Shown here one piece after another: positions 11,221 to 22,725 of a stretch of DNA of 64,000 nt. The stretch is from Adiantum capillus-veneris. Its lineage: Eukaryota; Streptophyta; Polypodiopsida; Polypodiales; Pteridaceae. The position numbers and the translations under genes were made by a program. The number at the start of each line of letters is the position of its first letter. Position 1 is the stretch's first letter. The stretch lies in contig CM043961.1 in NCBI GenBank assembly GCA_014529385.2, forward strand, positions 13,309,978 through 13,373,977. The letters run 5' to 3'. The notes beneath the pieces were generated by a model. The model was not told the DNA's origin. It did no database searches and saw only the letters and a program-made list of their open reading frames with translations.

Positions 11221-12018
11221 TGGTAGTTGGTGGCATGATCCTATAGAGACCCTAGCAACATTGGAATCTTCCTCTCAAGTAACTCCTACAACTCCCCAGA
11301 GTAGACTTTCGCAAACGCTCTAAACATCATCCACTATGTCTACCTAGACGACTTCTCTGGCATCCCGATCATGAGAGCTCTCCACAACATTCTTCTTCTT
11401 CAATGCCGTTCTTCTTCTCCCTCTGTCGCACACAAGTCTCCAACAAGCAGCAAAAATCTGCTAAGGCATCAGGCATGAACTGTTGCACTCGAATCACCTT
11501 CTGGTCTTCAGAACATAGCCCAGATCTCGTCCAGCTCCATGCTGAAAATCAAGAACACTCCTCAATTAGCAGTGGATTGATTTTCCATTGTGACGAACAG
11601 CTCCCCACCTTAAGCAACCACCGTACTTCCCACTATGGTAGCCGCTTAAGGTTTACAAAGCTCTACTTCATTGCCTTCACCAAAGGTCTTCCATCTTGGT
11701 TGGAAACCTTTACCCCACAATGCGTGCTCTTGTTTGCTACTCAAAATGTGAGCATTAGGTTGCATCGTCGGCCTCCCCTGTGCAGTGTAGAGGAAACCCC
11801 TTGGAGGGGCTCCCCGGTCATGCTTCAACCAGGCCTGCAGCGAGCCTTGCATGTACAAGGCCCTACATCGAGTTGCAGTGGTTGGTATCCGTGGAGGAGT
11901 GGAAGTTTCTCGCCCTAGCGAAACTATGGTAAAAGTTGCTAGGCAAATCTGCTTTCTTTGTTTGCTTTTTGTTTGTTTTTCTTGTTTTGTTTTCTTTCAG
12001 CTTGCAATTCTTGCTCTG

Positions 12019-12021
<3 letters not shown>

Positions 12022-12070
<49 letters not shown>
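12022..12070. repeat. (GT)n microsatellite
   Basis: About 24 uninterrupted GT units. Confidence 0.98.
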
Positions 12071-12073
<3 letters not shown>

Positions 12074-13450
12074 GTTGGTTTTGCACGCTCTGTTTTCTTC
12101 ATACTCTTTGGGGATAGTGAGTACGTATAGGGGTGTGTGTTTGGGTGGGAGCGTAGGAGTTTGTTTTTGGAGTATGTTTCTTTCGTTTGATTCCTCAGTT
12201 TCTTATTTGCTCTTATCTTCCCCAGTGTTCTTGCCTTCTTTGTTTTCTTGTGTTCTTCGCTTGGGTTTACTTGGGTTTACGTTTGCTGACTTGTTGATCT
12301 GCTCTCAACTCGCTCTACCAGGTTTCTACATCAAGTTTCCAGAGCTGTTGTCCCTCATGAAGCAGATCCCTTGACATTTTTACCAAGTACCACCAGATCC
12401 AACCAACCTTTTTGCATCAGCAATCAGCGTTTTCAGCCAAGTACTAGATCTGCCTAGCAACCCAGATCATCCAGCATTTTGCAGATTCAGCCCTAGATCT
12501 TCATCGGTTTTAGTTTTCAACCATAGCCCCGTCTCAGATTGCAAATCCCCAGCAGTTCCCCTCACGTTTTGCATTTTCAGCCTTTAGCTTCGCAGATCCA
12601 AGCATCTATCACAAGATCCCGTCAGCATCTTAGCATCTAGGACCATTGTATCAGTATTTGTGCAATCTAAAGCAAATACCTATGTAGCGATAGAGAGGGG
12701 GGGCCTTGGAAGGGGGTTTTGGACCCCATCCGGTGTTGGTCTTCTTTCTCTCTCTACACTCACAAAACCTTCACTCACTGTATCTCTCCTCTCTCTAGTC
12801 TATTGCACATCCCTCTCATGAAATAAAAGAAACCTTGAGTACGCATTGAGCACTCATCCTGAAACTCGCCACCCGAAACTTGCAACGAAGAGACCAAAAA
12901 CTTCACCAAAGAATCTCCAATATCACGTTCTGGATCTCCAAGGCCATACGGTGCACTCTGACACAATTGGCATCACCACTCCACACCCACTTTGCATCAA
13001 AATCCTGGAGAGAGAGAGAGAGAGACTCTTCCCTTGCAATATTAAACAGGGCTATGACGCTCTGCAACCTGCAGAAGCGTAAAGAAGGATTGGACAGAAC
13101 TGAAGAAAAGGCTGTGAAATCCTCCAACTTTTCACCACACTCAAGGTGCCCAGCAAACAAAGAAGAAAGAGAAAAGAACATGCAAAATCACACAGAACAC
13201 ACACACCCCATACACAAGTGAAACCCCATGCACAAGCAATTTCACACAAAGAAAACAAAGCATAGACAAGCAAGCAACAGTATCAAGCAACAAGAAAGGA
13301 AAACGAGAAAGAAATGTACCTGCCTAAGAATGACAAAACAGAAAACAATTAAACAACCACAGGCACCAAGGAGGAAAGGGAGGGAGGAGGGCGAATGGTT
13401 GGGTTTGGGGCGGTCGCGGGGGGGGTGGTTGGATTATTGGAGCATCAATC

Positions 13451-14640
13451 TGTCACAAAACGGGAGCGTACACGAGCACTTAGAAAATCTGAAAATTATA
13501 ATTCTTTGAAAACATGAGAGAAGGGAGAAGATCGACACAGTATTGGGGACCAGAAGATGGGCTGGTCCCCCCCCCCCGTTAAGAGTATTCTTTTATTCAG
13601 GGAGAATTCTTATACAAGCACGAGAACCCGAGGAAACCCCTCCGTTCTGTAATCTTAGACCCGAAGGTCGTGCTTTCCCGTAAAGGGCTTGGGCACAAGG
13701 CCATTCCTTCCCGTAAGGGACTTAGGCGCGAAGCCGTACTTTCCCGTAAGGGACTTAGGCGTGAAGCCGTACTTCCCGTGAAGGGCCTTCCCGTGAGACG
13801 GGAGATTCCTGCAAAACAAACCACACAAAGCAACAATTCTCAATGCGTATCAACACCTTATACCTGTCGTTCCTTGCTCGGAGAATCGACCTCCGTACTC
13901 AGTCGTCACGCGATCACTTGCAAATTCTATCGCCAGCACGTGCTCCAGAATCCCAGCGCTAGTTCTTGCTGCTGCTCCCGGCGTATCAAAACTGGAACGC
14001 TTGCTGCCCTTTTATAGGCTCTGACACCTGGCGGGAATAGAGGCCCAAAAAGCAGAGCCAGCGTCCCTAGAGAGAGGAGAGAGAAAGATCGCAAATTCAG
14101 CCCCCCCCCCCCTCTGCGTAGCTTTTCTAGCGCTGCCTTTTTTTGAAGGACTTGCTTTATTTTATTAATAAAGGCCCGATCACTTAAAAGTGACCGGCCA
14201 CTTTAATAAAATAAAGTGTGAACCTGTTCAAACTTTAAAAACTCACTTAGTCAATGAAAACAATGCTACACGGACACATTCCAGGCATCCCCGGGTGCAA
14301 GGCACGACACAGATGCAATGCAGACACAGACTCCTCGCGGGAAAACATCTGTCCTCCCGCGACTGTTCTTGCTTTTCGTAAAAAGCTTCATTGAACCCAT
14401 CTTTATTCTTGTGCTTGCGTTCTTACGCGTATTTTCTTACTTAGTTCGGATTTCCTCCTTAGCCTACGGAATGCCCCCTTACTGATGCACCCGTCACCCA
14501 TCATGTGACGCATCAAGGGCACTCGTAACCCGGCCCTTTCCACCGAACTTACGGAAACTCCTTCGCAATGTTTACCGTCACCCATCAAATGACACATCAG
14601 AGTTTGTCCGTTCTTGATGGCAGTTCCTGTAGCTACAATC
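13451..14640 (-). mobile_element. diverged LTR of an H-related family, reverse orientation
   Basis: Read on the minus strand, this stretch follows the LTR of element H: the GATGC-GTCAC hairpin units (14480-14600), the CCGTAAGTTCGG block (about 14540), the 'ttcccgcgaggaag' block (about 14330-14350), the AAAGGTGACC/GGTCACTTTT block (about 14170-14200), the hairpin after the poly(A) signal (13544-13569) and the terminus GCTCCCGTTTTGTGACA (13451 onward). No interior or partner LTR is attached, so it is probably a solo LTR, but a clear target duplication was not found and the 5' terminus is uncertain by tens of bases. Three near-identical repeats of 'ttcccgtaagggacttagg' type (about 13675-13800) lie inside. 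Confidence 0.72.
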
Positions 14641-14884
14641 TTTTAACAGTTCTTAGTGCACATAATAAAATATCCTAAAAAAGAGATTAATCATTAAAAA
14701 TAAGAAAATAGTCCAATTAGCAACACAATCACATGAAAGCCTGTACGCGGAGAGCCACTTACGGCAGGCAGAGACAGTGCGGCAAGGCAGACCATAGCAC
14801 GAAGAGCAGTTGCACGCCGCCAGAGGGAAGTGAGAGGGCACAGCAAATAGAAAGTTAGAGCAGCGTACCTCTCCCTCGTAACCA

Positions 14885-14913
14885 CCCCCCCCCCCCCCCC
14901 CCCCCCCCCCCCG

Positions 14914-14964
<51 letters not shown>
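14885..14964. repeat. (C)28 followed by (TG)n
   Basis: A run of 28 C (14885-14912) then about 23 TG units (14919-14964). Open frames crossing this tract are artefacts of the repeat. Confidence 0.97.
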
Positions 14965-14968
<4 letters not shown>

Positions 14969-15165
14969 GAGGGGGGGCAAAGGATTTATCTACAGAAGGC
15001 GAACAACTGGAGCATCCATCACAAGAAAGCCTGTGCACAAAGAGCGTCTTGCGGCAGGCAGAGACGGTGCAGCAAGGCAGACCAAAGCACGAAGAGCAGT
15101 TGCACGTTGCTGAGACGCGAGGGGGCACAGCAAATAGAAAGTTCGTCTCCCCCTCGTACGCCCGT

Positions 15166-15175
<10 letters not shown>

Positions 15176-15233
<58 letters not shown>
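15176..15233. repeat. (CT)n microsatellite
   Basis: About 29 CT units bordered by C runs on both sides; it marks the truncated 5' edge of the LINE fragment. Confidence 0.97.
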
Positions 15234-15236
<3 letters not shown>

Positions 15237-15240
15237 CCCC

Positions 15241-15985
15241 TCAAGGCATCAGCACCACATGCCATTATCCGAGCAGAGCTAGTGGCCCCCCCATTAGTGA
15301 GGCGCTCACCAGATCAGTCTCCTTCATACACCGCATGTGGGAACTTCCTAGAGACAGATATGCTCGCATTGCACTTGAGTCCTCTCAACAGTTAGCCATG
15401 CAGGGAGATACAGCATGCTGGTATGGGGAGATGACATCATGGTTTCACGCGCATGGGTTCAGCATAGACAAGTTGCTACCCTTCCAGTACTCATTGGATG
15501 CACCATCTCTCACTCTTACACAGTCCGAGATCACCAGGCTCATCCGCCAAGACCTGACCCAGCTAGACACTAGGAGGACATGGATACAGCCGGCGCAGGA
15601 GCTGGGCACGAAGATGGCTTTCTACAGAGAGCATCTTCTCCAGCTTACGGAGGATGGTTTTGTGACGAGACCCAGATACATGGACACCCACTTGTCTCAT
15701 GGGATACGATGTGCTATTGGCCAGTTACGCACATCTTCTCACCAGTTGTGGATTGAGACTGGGCGATACAGCGGAGTACCAGCAAAGGCCAGGACTTGCC
15801 CCTTGTGTGACATGGAGCCTGAGACAGAGTTGCACTACACATGCCCCTGCCCCGTCTACTACGAGATACGAGGCCGCTTCCATTGCTTGTTCAGAGGGGG
15901 TTTTGGACCACTCTCCAGAGTCATGGGATATGAGGATCAGAGATGCTTGAGTTTGTTCTTGCTCGAGCTACGCACACAGAGATAG
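15241..15985 (+). pseudogene. LINE ORF2 C-terminus with zinc-binding motif
   Basis: ORF2 of LINEs carries endonuclease and reverse transcriptase; only the part after the reverse transcriptase is present. The visible protein contains LRTSSHQLWIETGRYSG followed by CPLCDMEPETELHYTC, a C-x2-C-x8-H-x2-C arrangement seen at the C-terminus of many LINE ORF2 proteins. The stop is TAG at 15983. Upstream the frame is open only because it runs through the microsatellite; the true protein context is missing. This piece is undamaged but cannot act alone. The family is recognised from the motif, not from a search. Confidence 0.72.
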
Positions 15986-16505
15986 CCTGATGAGTGGAGA
16001 GGCTAGCCAGTCTCAGAGACGGATGACAGATTTCTTTAGAGCAGACACTGGGCAGCCGCAGGAGCTACTACCATAGAAGAGCTCACTTTTGTCTCACACA
16101 AGAGGCACATTGATCGACCGAGCGAGTGAGCTGGGGAAATCCAGGCGCCCATGACTGCGGAGGACTACACAACATCGACGGAGGCTTCATCAGAAGATTC
16201 GGAGCACTCTGGCCAGGCATGCACGACACCCAGTCATACTACTGACTATGGAGGAGATTGATGAGATCCGCCAGTGCCCAATGCTAGATCTCCTGTGATT
16301 TAGCTATCCCGGCCAGCTGCCCATTTTGCTTAGTTCACATCGACCAGTCTCGGATCCCATAGTATTTTTTTGTTTTGTTTTGTTATGTTGTTAGTTTTTG
16401 TTACTCTGACTTTGTATCAGATCCACCACATTGTAACTTTCTGGTCTCATAGGTCACTTTGGCCTTTTGAAGACGTTAATATAACATTTCAATTCATTTC
16501 ATTTC
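15241..16505 (+). mobile_element. LINE (non-LTR retrotransposon), 3' end only
   Basis: The fragment holds the last about 245 codons of ORF2, a 3' untranslated region of about 520 bp and a short-repeat tail (ATTTC-type units at about 16480-16508) that passes into (TG)n. A 5' truncation is the normal outcome of incomplete LINE integration. It lies 100 bp from the last visible exon of the acylamino-acid-releasing enzyme gene and on the opposite strand, so it may have landed in that gene's intron 7. Confidence 0.72.
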
Positions 16506-16509
16506 ATTT

Positions 16510-16573
16510 GTGTGTGTGTGTGTGTGTGTGTGTGAAGAGAGGGGGGCGCCAGGAGGGGGGGGGGGGGGGGGCG
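16510..16573. repeat. (TG)n and (G)n tracts
   Basis: About 12 TG units (16510-16534) then a G-rich tract with 15 consecutive G (about 16557-16571), 33 bp from exon 7 of the minus-strand gene. Confidence 0.95.
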
Positions 16574-16606
16574 TTGTTGTCTGGTTGTCAACTTCAAATA
16601 ATGCAC

Positions 16607-19600
16607 CTTCCAATGTCGATAGCCAGGATCACTTGGGTGCTGTACCAAGGAGATGACAGTAAAATAGTTTGGTTATCAGATAGCCATGGGGATGCAATTA
16701 CACTCTGACAATATAGGCCTGGAAATCCCCCTGCCGGTTGTGCCACAGACACCTGAAGTAACAGAAAATTACATTCGAACAAAGTTGAAGTAGAAAAAAA
16801 CTAAATAAATGGTCAAACTCTCTTGACTTACCACCTCCCTGATGTCTAAGTTTGAACTTGAAGTTTCAAGTCCATGCCATTCCACAACGTGTAATGAGTT
16901 TGTCCCACTGTGGACTCCAGTGGTGACAGCTCCTTCAGCAGACAAGAACATAAGGCAATTTCCATTTGGACTGCATTACAATCAGAAAGAAGAGGCCAAT
17001 ACATATGTTACTCCCTAACTTAAATAAGTCGATGAAGCCTTCAAACATTGCAATTTCTTAGATGACATTCAGGCGATTATGTGCCCTTTGAATTCCAAGT
17101 GTGACCTGCAAAGGTGCAATCTAAGCTCTTGACATTCAATCAGCTAATACTTTGGCAACTGAACTGTCTGTTTACATATGTGACAACCATAACACGTTCT
17201 ATACTCGTGTCACACCTCAAAAACAACTCCTCTGACCCTGTATGATACAAGTCACAAGTACGCTATTAAATGATTGGCCAACAAATCAGATGGTCAGAAT
17301 AGAAGTTAAGCAACAACTTTCTCTCTCCCTACAAATAGTCAATAATTGGTACAGCACTCATTTAAAGAACTGGTAATTAGAAGTTCAAAGTAGAAGTACA
17401 GCATTTTCTATCTAAAAGGAAAGAGAGAGCTTCACACCTTTTCACCCATATCACCAGAAAACTGACATGCCTTACCAAACCACAATGCAATCCAGTCGAC
17501 CTCCAATGCAATAAAGAGATGTGAAGAATCGTCAAAGAGAAATGGAGGAACATGCACCATGCCATCAGAACTACGGTAATGCCTCTGCAGCACAAAATCT
17601 GCATGCTTTGAAAAGGTTCACCTAAGACCTCAGATAAGGTCAAACAGTTGACTCACCTCCCAGTATTGAATGAATGCCCACATACATTAAATAGAACTGT
17701 CCATAACTTAGGAGTGCTTCAGCTGCACAAGGTTTCACTCAGAGTCTAGAATTCAAGGCTTGCACCACCTGTTTTGGGTACCTCTTTAGGATGACCTTAT
17801 CTTATGGTTATACTCCACACGCAAAATAACCAGTAAGCTCATTTGTGGTTCTCAGATACTTGTAGCTCACAATTCCGCATGACCCACCATCTGACAAGCA
17901 AAATCTAAAAAATGCTCACATAGAAAAATATGAAGTATGCAAACTTGACTCATTCTTGAAAAGTGCCAAAAACCAGGCTTTTGCAACAGCTAAGCACAAC
18001 TGAAAAATGGACAGCAGGAAACTTTGGCATGGAAGAACTATCACAAAAGTGCTGATTGCAAACAACGCAGCCTTTTCTCGTAATTAAATCCAGGAAAACA
18101 CAAATTTCAAACAGAAAAGTTGTATAATAGCATAGCTTATTTCACCTACTTTCATCATAGTTAGTTTTCACAAGAAAAAAAATATTATAAATAAACACCA
18201 CAAACCCCCCGGTATGTCAGCATAGCTCGGTTCCACTAGTACTAGCAGAATTTTGTTCCGCAGTTGTCTTAAAATCCCTTGAAGGACAACTAATACTTCA
18301 AGCACACTTGATGGAACACATCCTCACCTGAAGCGTGGTAAAAAAGCGCTTGTTATGGAATTCGTCAGTTTGCATACGCTGCTTGGAGAATCTGAGACCC
18401 TGTTTGCAATGTGGCACAAACTCAGCCTGTCAAAACTCTTACATAGAACATATTTGTAATTTACCGGGGCCTAATTGCTGCAAAGAACCTCACCTTTCAT
18501 CTTGAAAAGCCTGTACTGCATAGAGGGCACAAGGCCTGTTGTAACAGTATTTAATCCCAAGTTTTCTTAAGGTATTGAAGTTACTTGAGGTCGATGGCCA
18601 CCCAACAAATATCAGCAGCCGAGAATCACCTGGTGCCCAAGTGACTTGGCCAACACTCAAATCATCGGGAACACCATCCACCTTCTGTACAGATCCACTA
18701 CAAGCATAGAGAAGAGAAAACTTACCATTTGTAGCACTATGACTGGACAAAACACTGATAAGCTGACAGGCTGCCACACCACTTACTTTTGTAGGTCCGC
18801 TACATAGAGACATGGTCTGCGTTTCCCAGTGTATGATTCACCCCAATCTTCCTGCCAGTCTCCCTGGCCTTTCCAGGAATGAACATCGTTGTCATTTGCT
18901 TGAGTACTGGATGAAACAAGCGCTTTCCCAAAAACTGGTTTGCCAATAACTGGCTCCTCCGCGACATATGCGACATAGGACTCATCATGACTCCATGACA
19001 CTCCTTCAAACCTTTAAAAGCAGACAGCCAACAGGAATAGAACACAAAGCACTACAGCCTGTCAATGCTATGAACCTATAGTGACAGTTGAAGTCGATTT
19101 TCTGACTATTGAAAGTGATTTTAGCACTCAGCATTACCATCCATCAACATATATAGAGCCATGGATCGATGCGGGAACCCATATCTCTTTCACAAGTTGA
19201 GCAGAATTCCAAACCTCCAACTTTGTAGGGTTAGCACCATTTTTGGGGGTAGAGTCACTGTTTCTGACTACAAGAAGTTTTTGCCCAGACGAGGAAGGGA
19301 GCAAGAGAGATATTCCTGTCAATTCAAAAGGAAAGGCTGACCAGTTGCATGTGGCTTCTTTCTCCTGTTCTTTTGGAATATTGATGAATGAAAGATATTT
19401 TCTCTTGCTGTTGGCCACTAGATTGACTTCACTCATTGCAACCAGTGCCTCCAAACTATGTCCTGCATGTTGACAGCACACTTTAGAGTGCTCTAGAGCT
19501 GGCTAAGGACAACTTAGAGCCACAAGAAATCAAAACATGTGCATACAGCTCAACCATCTGCCATTGTGAATTGCTGATATGCAGCAGTGAAAATTTGTGT

Positions 19601-19847
19601 GCTTAATGTCATCAGGTGTGTGGATTGCAAGCTCAAGTGCCATAAATTTGAGGTGGTGATTCGGAGGCGTAATGAGAGCATCAAAAGTACTACTATGCCA
19701 CAGAAACTGCTGCACACCTGTCCTGGAGGGCAACAGCCAAGCTTTGTCGATGCTTGGAATCCGGTGAATTGATTGAAGAAGTTCGTAGTGTTCCAAGAGA
19801 TTCAGCTCTTCTGTTGTAGAAGGGACTTCTGCCTTGGTAGATGCCAT
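16607..19847 (-). CDS. AARE: acylamino-acid-releasing enzyme (acyl-peptide hydrolase), first seven exons
   Basis: The enzyme removes N-acetylated amino acids from short peptides (serine peptidase family S9C). Exons on the minus strand: 19718-19847 (ATG at 19847), 19138-19462, 18787-19011, 18494-18697, 18328-18426, 16832-16970, 16607-16752. Every intron has GT...AG ends and the joined 1268 bases stay open. The protein shows family landmarks in order: IPSIDKAW, SSSGQKLLVVRN, GSIYVDGWFEGVSWSHDES, SWKGQGDWQEDWGESYTGKR, LGIKYCYNRPCALYA, FSPNGNCLMFLSAEGAV, GGFPGLYCQSVIASPWLSD. This is about 422 residues of roughly 760-830, all of it the N-terminal beta-propeller. The catalytic alpha/beta-hydrolase half (GxSxGG nucleophile motif) is not found anywhere below 16.6 kb, so either intron 7 is longer than 16.6 kb or the gene is cut off. 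No damage is seen in the seven exons. Confidence 0.93.
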
Positions 19848-19930
19848 TTTCGCAGTTCTCAAAGGATGCTTCTGCTGTATACTACTGCACCAAAATTTGC
19901 AAGGAGTCATGTATGAAGAACATCAAGAGG

Positions 19931-19933
<3 letters not shown>

Positions 19934-19964
<31 letters not shown>
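19934..19964. repeat. (GA)n in the 5' leader of AARE
   Basis: About 15 GA units some 90 bp upstream of the start codon; on the gene's strand this is a (TC)n tract. CT-rich leaders and proximal promoters are common in plants, so a regulatory role is possible but untested. Confidence 0.85.
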
Positions 19965-19969
<5 letters not shown>

Positions 19970-20099
19970 GACGACAGGGTTGTAGGGGTAGAACAAGGAA
20001 GATGTACGAAACGGGCCGAGTTGCAGAAGGGATGGTGATCGAGCCGAGATGGCCCGTTGCAAAGTTGAGAAGGAAGCTGGCGATGTTGCAGCGAGCTCA

Positions 20100-20424
20100 G
20101 CATGTTATAAATCCTTCATTGCCCCACTAAATGTGGAGGACATAAGGTGAGAGGTGTAAATTCTGAAAAAGAAAAAAGATGCAAAATCCTCTATCGCTGG
20201 TACATATGGCTAAAAAAACAAAAATACAAAAAATCACTATCTATATCTATATCTACATAGTGGAAGGACATTTTCTAGAGAAGAACAAGCTAAGGGAAAA
20301 ATAAAAGTCTTTTGACTTTTCATCTTCATAGGTCTTTTCATTTCCTAAACTCCCCTTCATGATTCCCCTTGACGAAGCCCCAAAAGATCGTTGAACAAAG
20401 CTCAACAGACCTCCTCCCATGTGA

Positions 20425-20522
<98 letters not shown>

Positions 20523-22260
20523 CGCCAGCCCTAGCTTTTTGTCACCAAACACGTAAGAGCATCTTGATAGATACCCACTAATTAACTCCTCAAAAAACTT
20601 TTGTGCAACTTACTAGTTTGCCTTGATTGCTTCACTAAGGAAATGGTGTAAATTCTAAAAGTGGAGTAGTGTTGTACATGCCACCTCATAGCATAGCTTA
20701 TTCTCAATGTTTCATAACATATCTCCTCGAAGCTTCTCCTCAAAGCTCTGTGACCTCACGACACGATTAGAATTTGGAGCTAGACAATGCATGAAGGAAA
20801 AGAATTTAAAGATGATAATCTCTCGAAATGCAAAGAGATGCATTTTGTGCATGGGATACTTGTGCCCGTTAAAAAGAAAAAGGACTATATGATAAGACTC
20901 TCTATGGTGTGGAGTTGGCACTATTCTCCACATTGTTAATAAATAACATAGGGAATGTGCTCTTTCCCCGTTGCTTTTATCCCCTCCAAATTACGCTTTG
21001 CCTCTAGTGTTAGAGGGACTTTCTTTTAAAAATACTCCAGTTGCACAAGGAAGAATTCTTTACCTTTAATTTCATGCAGACTTGTGAAATCCTTAATGAC
21101 GTGAATGATATGCTATGGCCTACTCTCTTGGTGTCCACTCATTGGACATTGTAGAAGTTGAGCTCGCTCATTAGGGTCCTTGTTATCTTCATCTACAACC
21201 TTTTAGATATAAGTGATGTGAATTGATTGCTTTAACGACACATGATGTAAGTGATGTAAATTTATCTACATACTTTTTTATATCACATTCATAAAATTGG
21301 AAGACGGGGTATAAATGCACCTTTTGTATCGATGGTAGCTTGCTCTTGAGTCTTTGTAAGGTCTCTTATCAAAGATAATCGCAACCCTCTAGGTGGAGTT
21401 CCTATACTTTGAAGGTGGAGTTATTATACTTTGAAGGTGTGAGAGAAAGAAACTTTCTTTTTTTCTCCTCGCCCTCCTCATCTTGGTTCAGTTCATCACA
21501 ACAGTCTTGTTGTTCTCAACTTTGAAGCAACGATTGGCCTAAGATTCATGTTGGTTTTTGGATTGAATTCAGCTTTATTTGAGGACACATGAACACGAAA
21601 CAATCAAAAATTAGAGAACTTACTTTCTTTGGCTTAGTCTCTAACTTTAAAAAATCTTCAATGAAATACAAGCTTGAGAAAAAAAAATTGGTTTTTCCCA
21701 TAGAGAAGGTGACAAATCGCTTCTTCATGCTCCAAAGCCCTAAGATAAACCATGCAAGAATAATATTTCAAGCTTGGCTCCACACCATACTTTGTCCTTG
21801 TGGGACGTGTGTCTAACCTCACTATCGTATTTTATTGCAGTTTCAGCGAGAACCACGATTAAATTGTCAATCCATGGGACGAAGCTGACCCGACTAGTGC
21901 ATAGAGGCTACAAGAGGTTGTCAATCTCTCAGAAAACAACAAACAACTCGAATCTAACTCAAGTTACACTCAAGTGACTGAAATCACCAAAAGCCAATCG
22001 ATCATCGACAAACAAATCACATCCGTTACAGCATCAAATGACATCCAAACGTAGCGAAACTTCTCGATGACAAGTTTATAAGACCTAAGCACATATGCTT
22101 ATGGTCGTTGCAAAATTGCGATTATTAACAGCAATGGATTTTTGACCTAGCCGTTTTCGACCCAGAATGCACCTAAATGCTTAGCAATGATGCCCCAATA
22201 TCCCGCCTATGCTTAGTTTTTTATTTTGAAGTGTAAATTCCTACTTATGATGAAATTAGG
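20100..22260. other. intergenic, no gene recognised
   Basis: Presumed promoter side of the AARE gene and AT-rich filler. It contains a (TC)n-(TG)n-(CG)n tract at 20428-20524 and a 22-bp tandem repeat (ggtggagtt..tatactttgaa) at 21392-21435. A degenerate copy of the AATNGCGATTATT box lies at 22114-22129. Confidence 0.5.
20428..20524. repeat. (TC)n (TG)n (CG)n compound microsatellite
   Basis: TC units to about 20464, TG units to about 20514, then five CG units. Confidence 0.97.
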
Positions 22261-22261
22261 C

Positions 22262-22285
22262 CCCGCGTCGCCGGCGACGCCAAAA
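22262..22285 (-). promoter_or_regulatory. primer-site-like sequence beside the D LTR
   Basis: On the minus strand TTTTGGCGTCGCCGGCGACG runs on into CGGGGCC, about 13 bp past the LTR end. It resembles the TGGCGCC...GCCGGGG primer sites of plant Gypsy elements but is itself nearly palindromic. A primer site here would mean that this LTR also began a second, now lost, copy. Confidence 0.35.
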
Positions 22286-22297
22286 GCTACGAAACAC

Positions 22298-22687
22298 TGT
22301 GACGTGTTTACCTCAATGCGTAGAGCTCTTACTTGCGGTTACAATGCAACAATTGCTACTGCAATGTGACAACCGGAGAGGGAGTAGGAAGCGCGAGAAG
22401 GACAGAAGTGAGTGCTATTTCATTATCCAGAACTTACAATTAACTTACAAAATTTGGCTTTTATACCTTAGCCAAGGTTTTTGGTGGTCAAAACTAATAA
22501 TCTGGGATCTCTAACTAAAGATAGGTAATGACACGTTGATACAATCTGGAAGCTTGTAGCCTTTGCTCAACTATTACAAGGTTTACTCGAAAAATAGGAG
22601 TTACAATATTCTTGATATATAAAAAATAATAAGTATTTTTACATGAGAGCTCCGATAAATGGTATCCGTGTTAGCTTACTGCTAACA
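22298..22687 (-). repeat. LTR of element D (minus strand)
   Basis: On the minus strand it starts TGTTAGCAGTAAG at 22687, directly after a polypurine tract, and ends ...ACGTCACA at 22298: TG...CA termini and about 390 bp. No second copy is in the window, so the length is inferred from the tract on one side and the primer-like site on the other. Confidence 0.6.
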
Positions 22688-22701
22688 TTCCCCCCTCCTC
22701 G
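22688..22701 (-). promoter_or_regulatory. polypurine tract of element D
   Basis: GAGGAGGGGGGAA on the minus strand directly before TGTTAGC. Element A has AGGAAGGGGGGCA directly before TGTTAACC, which supports this reading. Confidence 0.72.
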
Positions 22702-22725
22702 CCTGTGTCGTCCCTTAAGACAGCT

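Larger units (their letters stand above)
10332..13450. other. no gene recognised; short repeats
   Basis: No supported gene. Contents seen: a 32-bp exact tandem repeat at 11157-11220, a (GT)n run at 12022-12070, a T/C-rich stretch near 12690-12800 and a (GA)n run near 13009-13023. Open frames here (such as 11403-11918) have no recognisable domains and are probably chance. Confidence 0.5.

Noticed and set aside
11403..11918. 171-codon open frame
   Set aside because: No domain, low-complexity start and no supporting context; treated as chance in C-rich DNA.
14924..15240. Long open frames of repeating VC, LS, SL, RE or TH residues over the microsatellites (also at 12.0, 20.4, 31.2, 32.8, 37.5 and 45.8 kb)
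   Set aside because: They are forced open by dinucleotide repeats and carry no protein signal; only the parts after the tract in the LINE and LHCA2 regions have real similarity.
17377..17643. Minus-strand frame in the 1.36-kb gap between AARE exons 5 and 6, with a GT-ending segment (SSDGMVHVPPFLFDDSSHLF)
   Set aside because: Exons 5 and 6 join in frame and match the family without it (PRF-SPNGNCLMF), so it is intron sequence.
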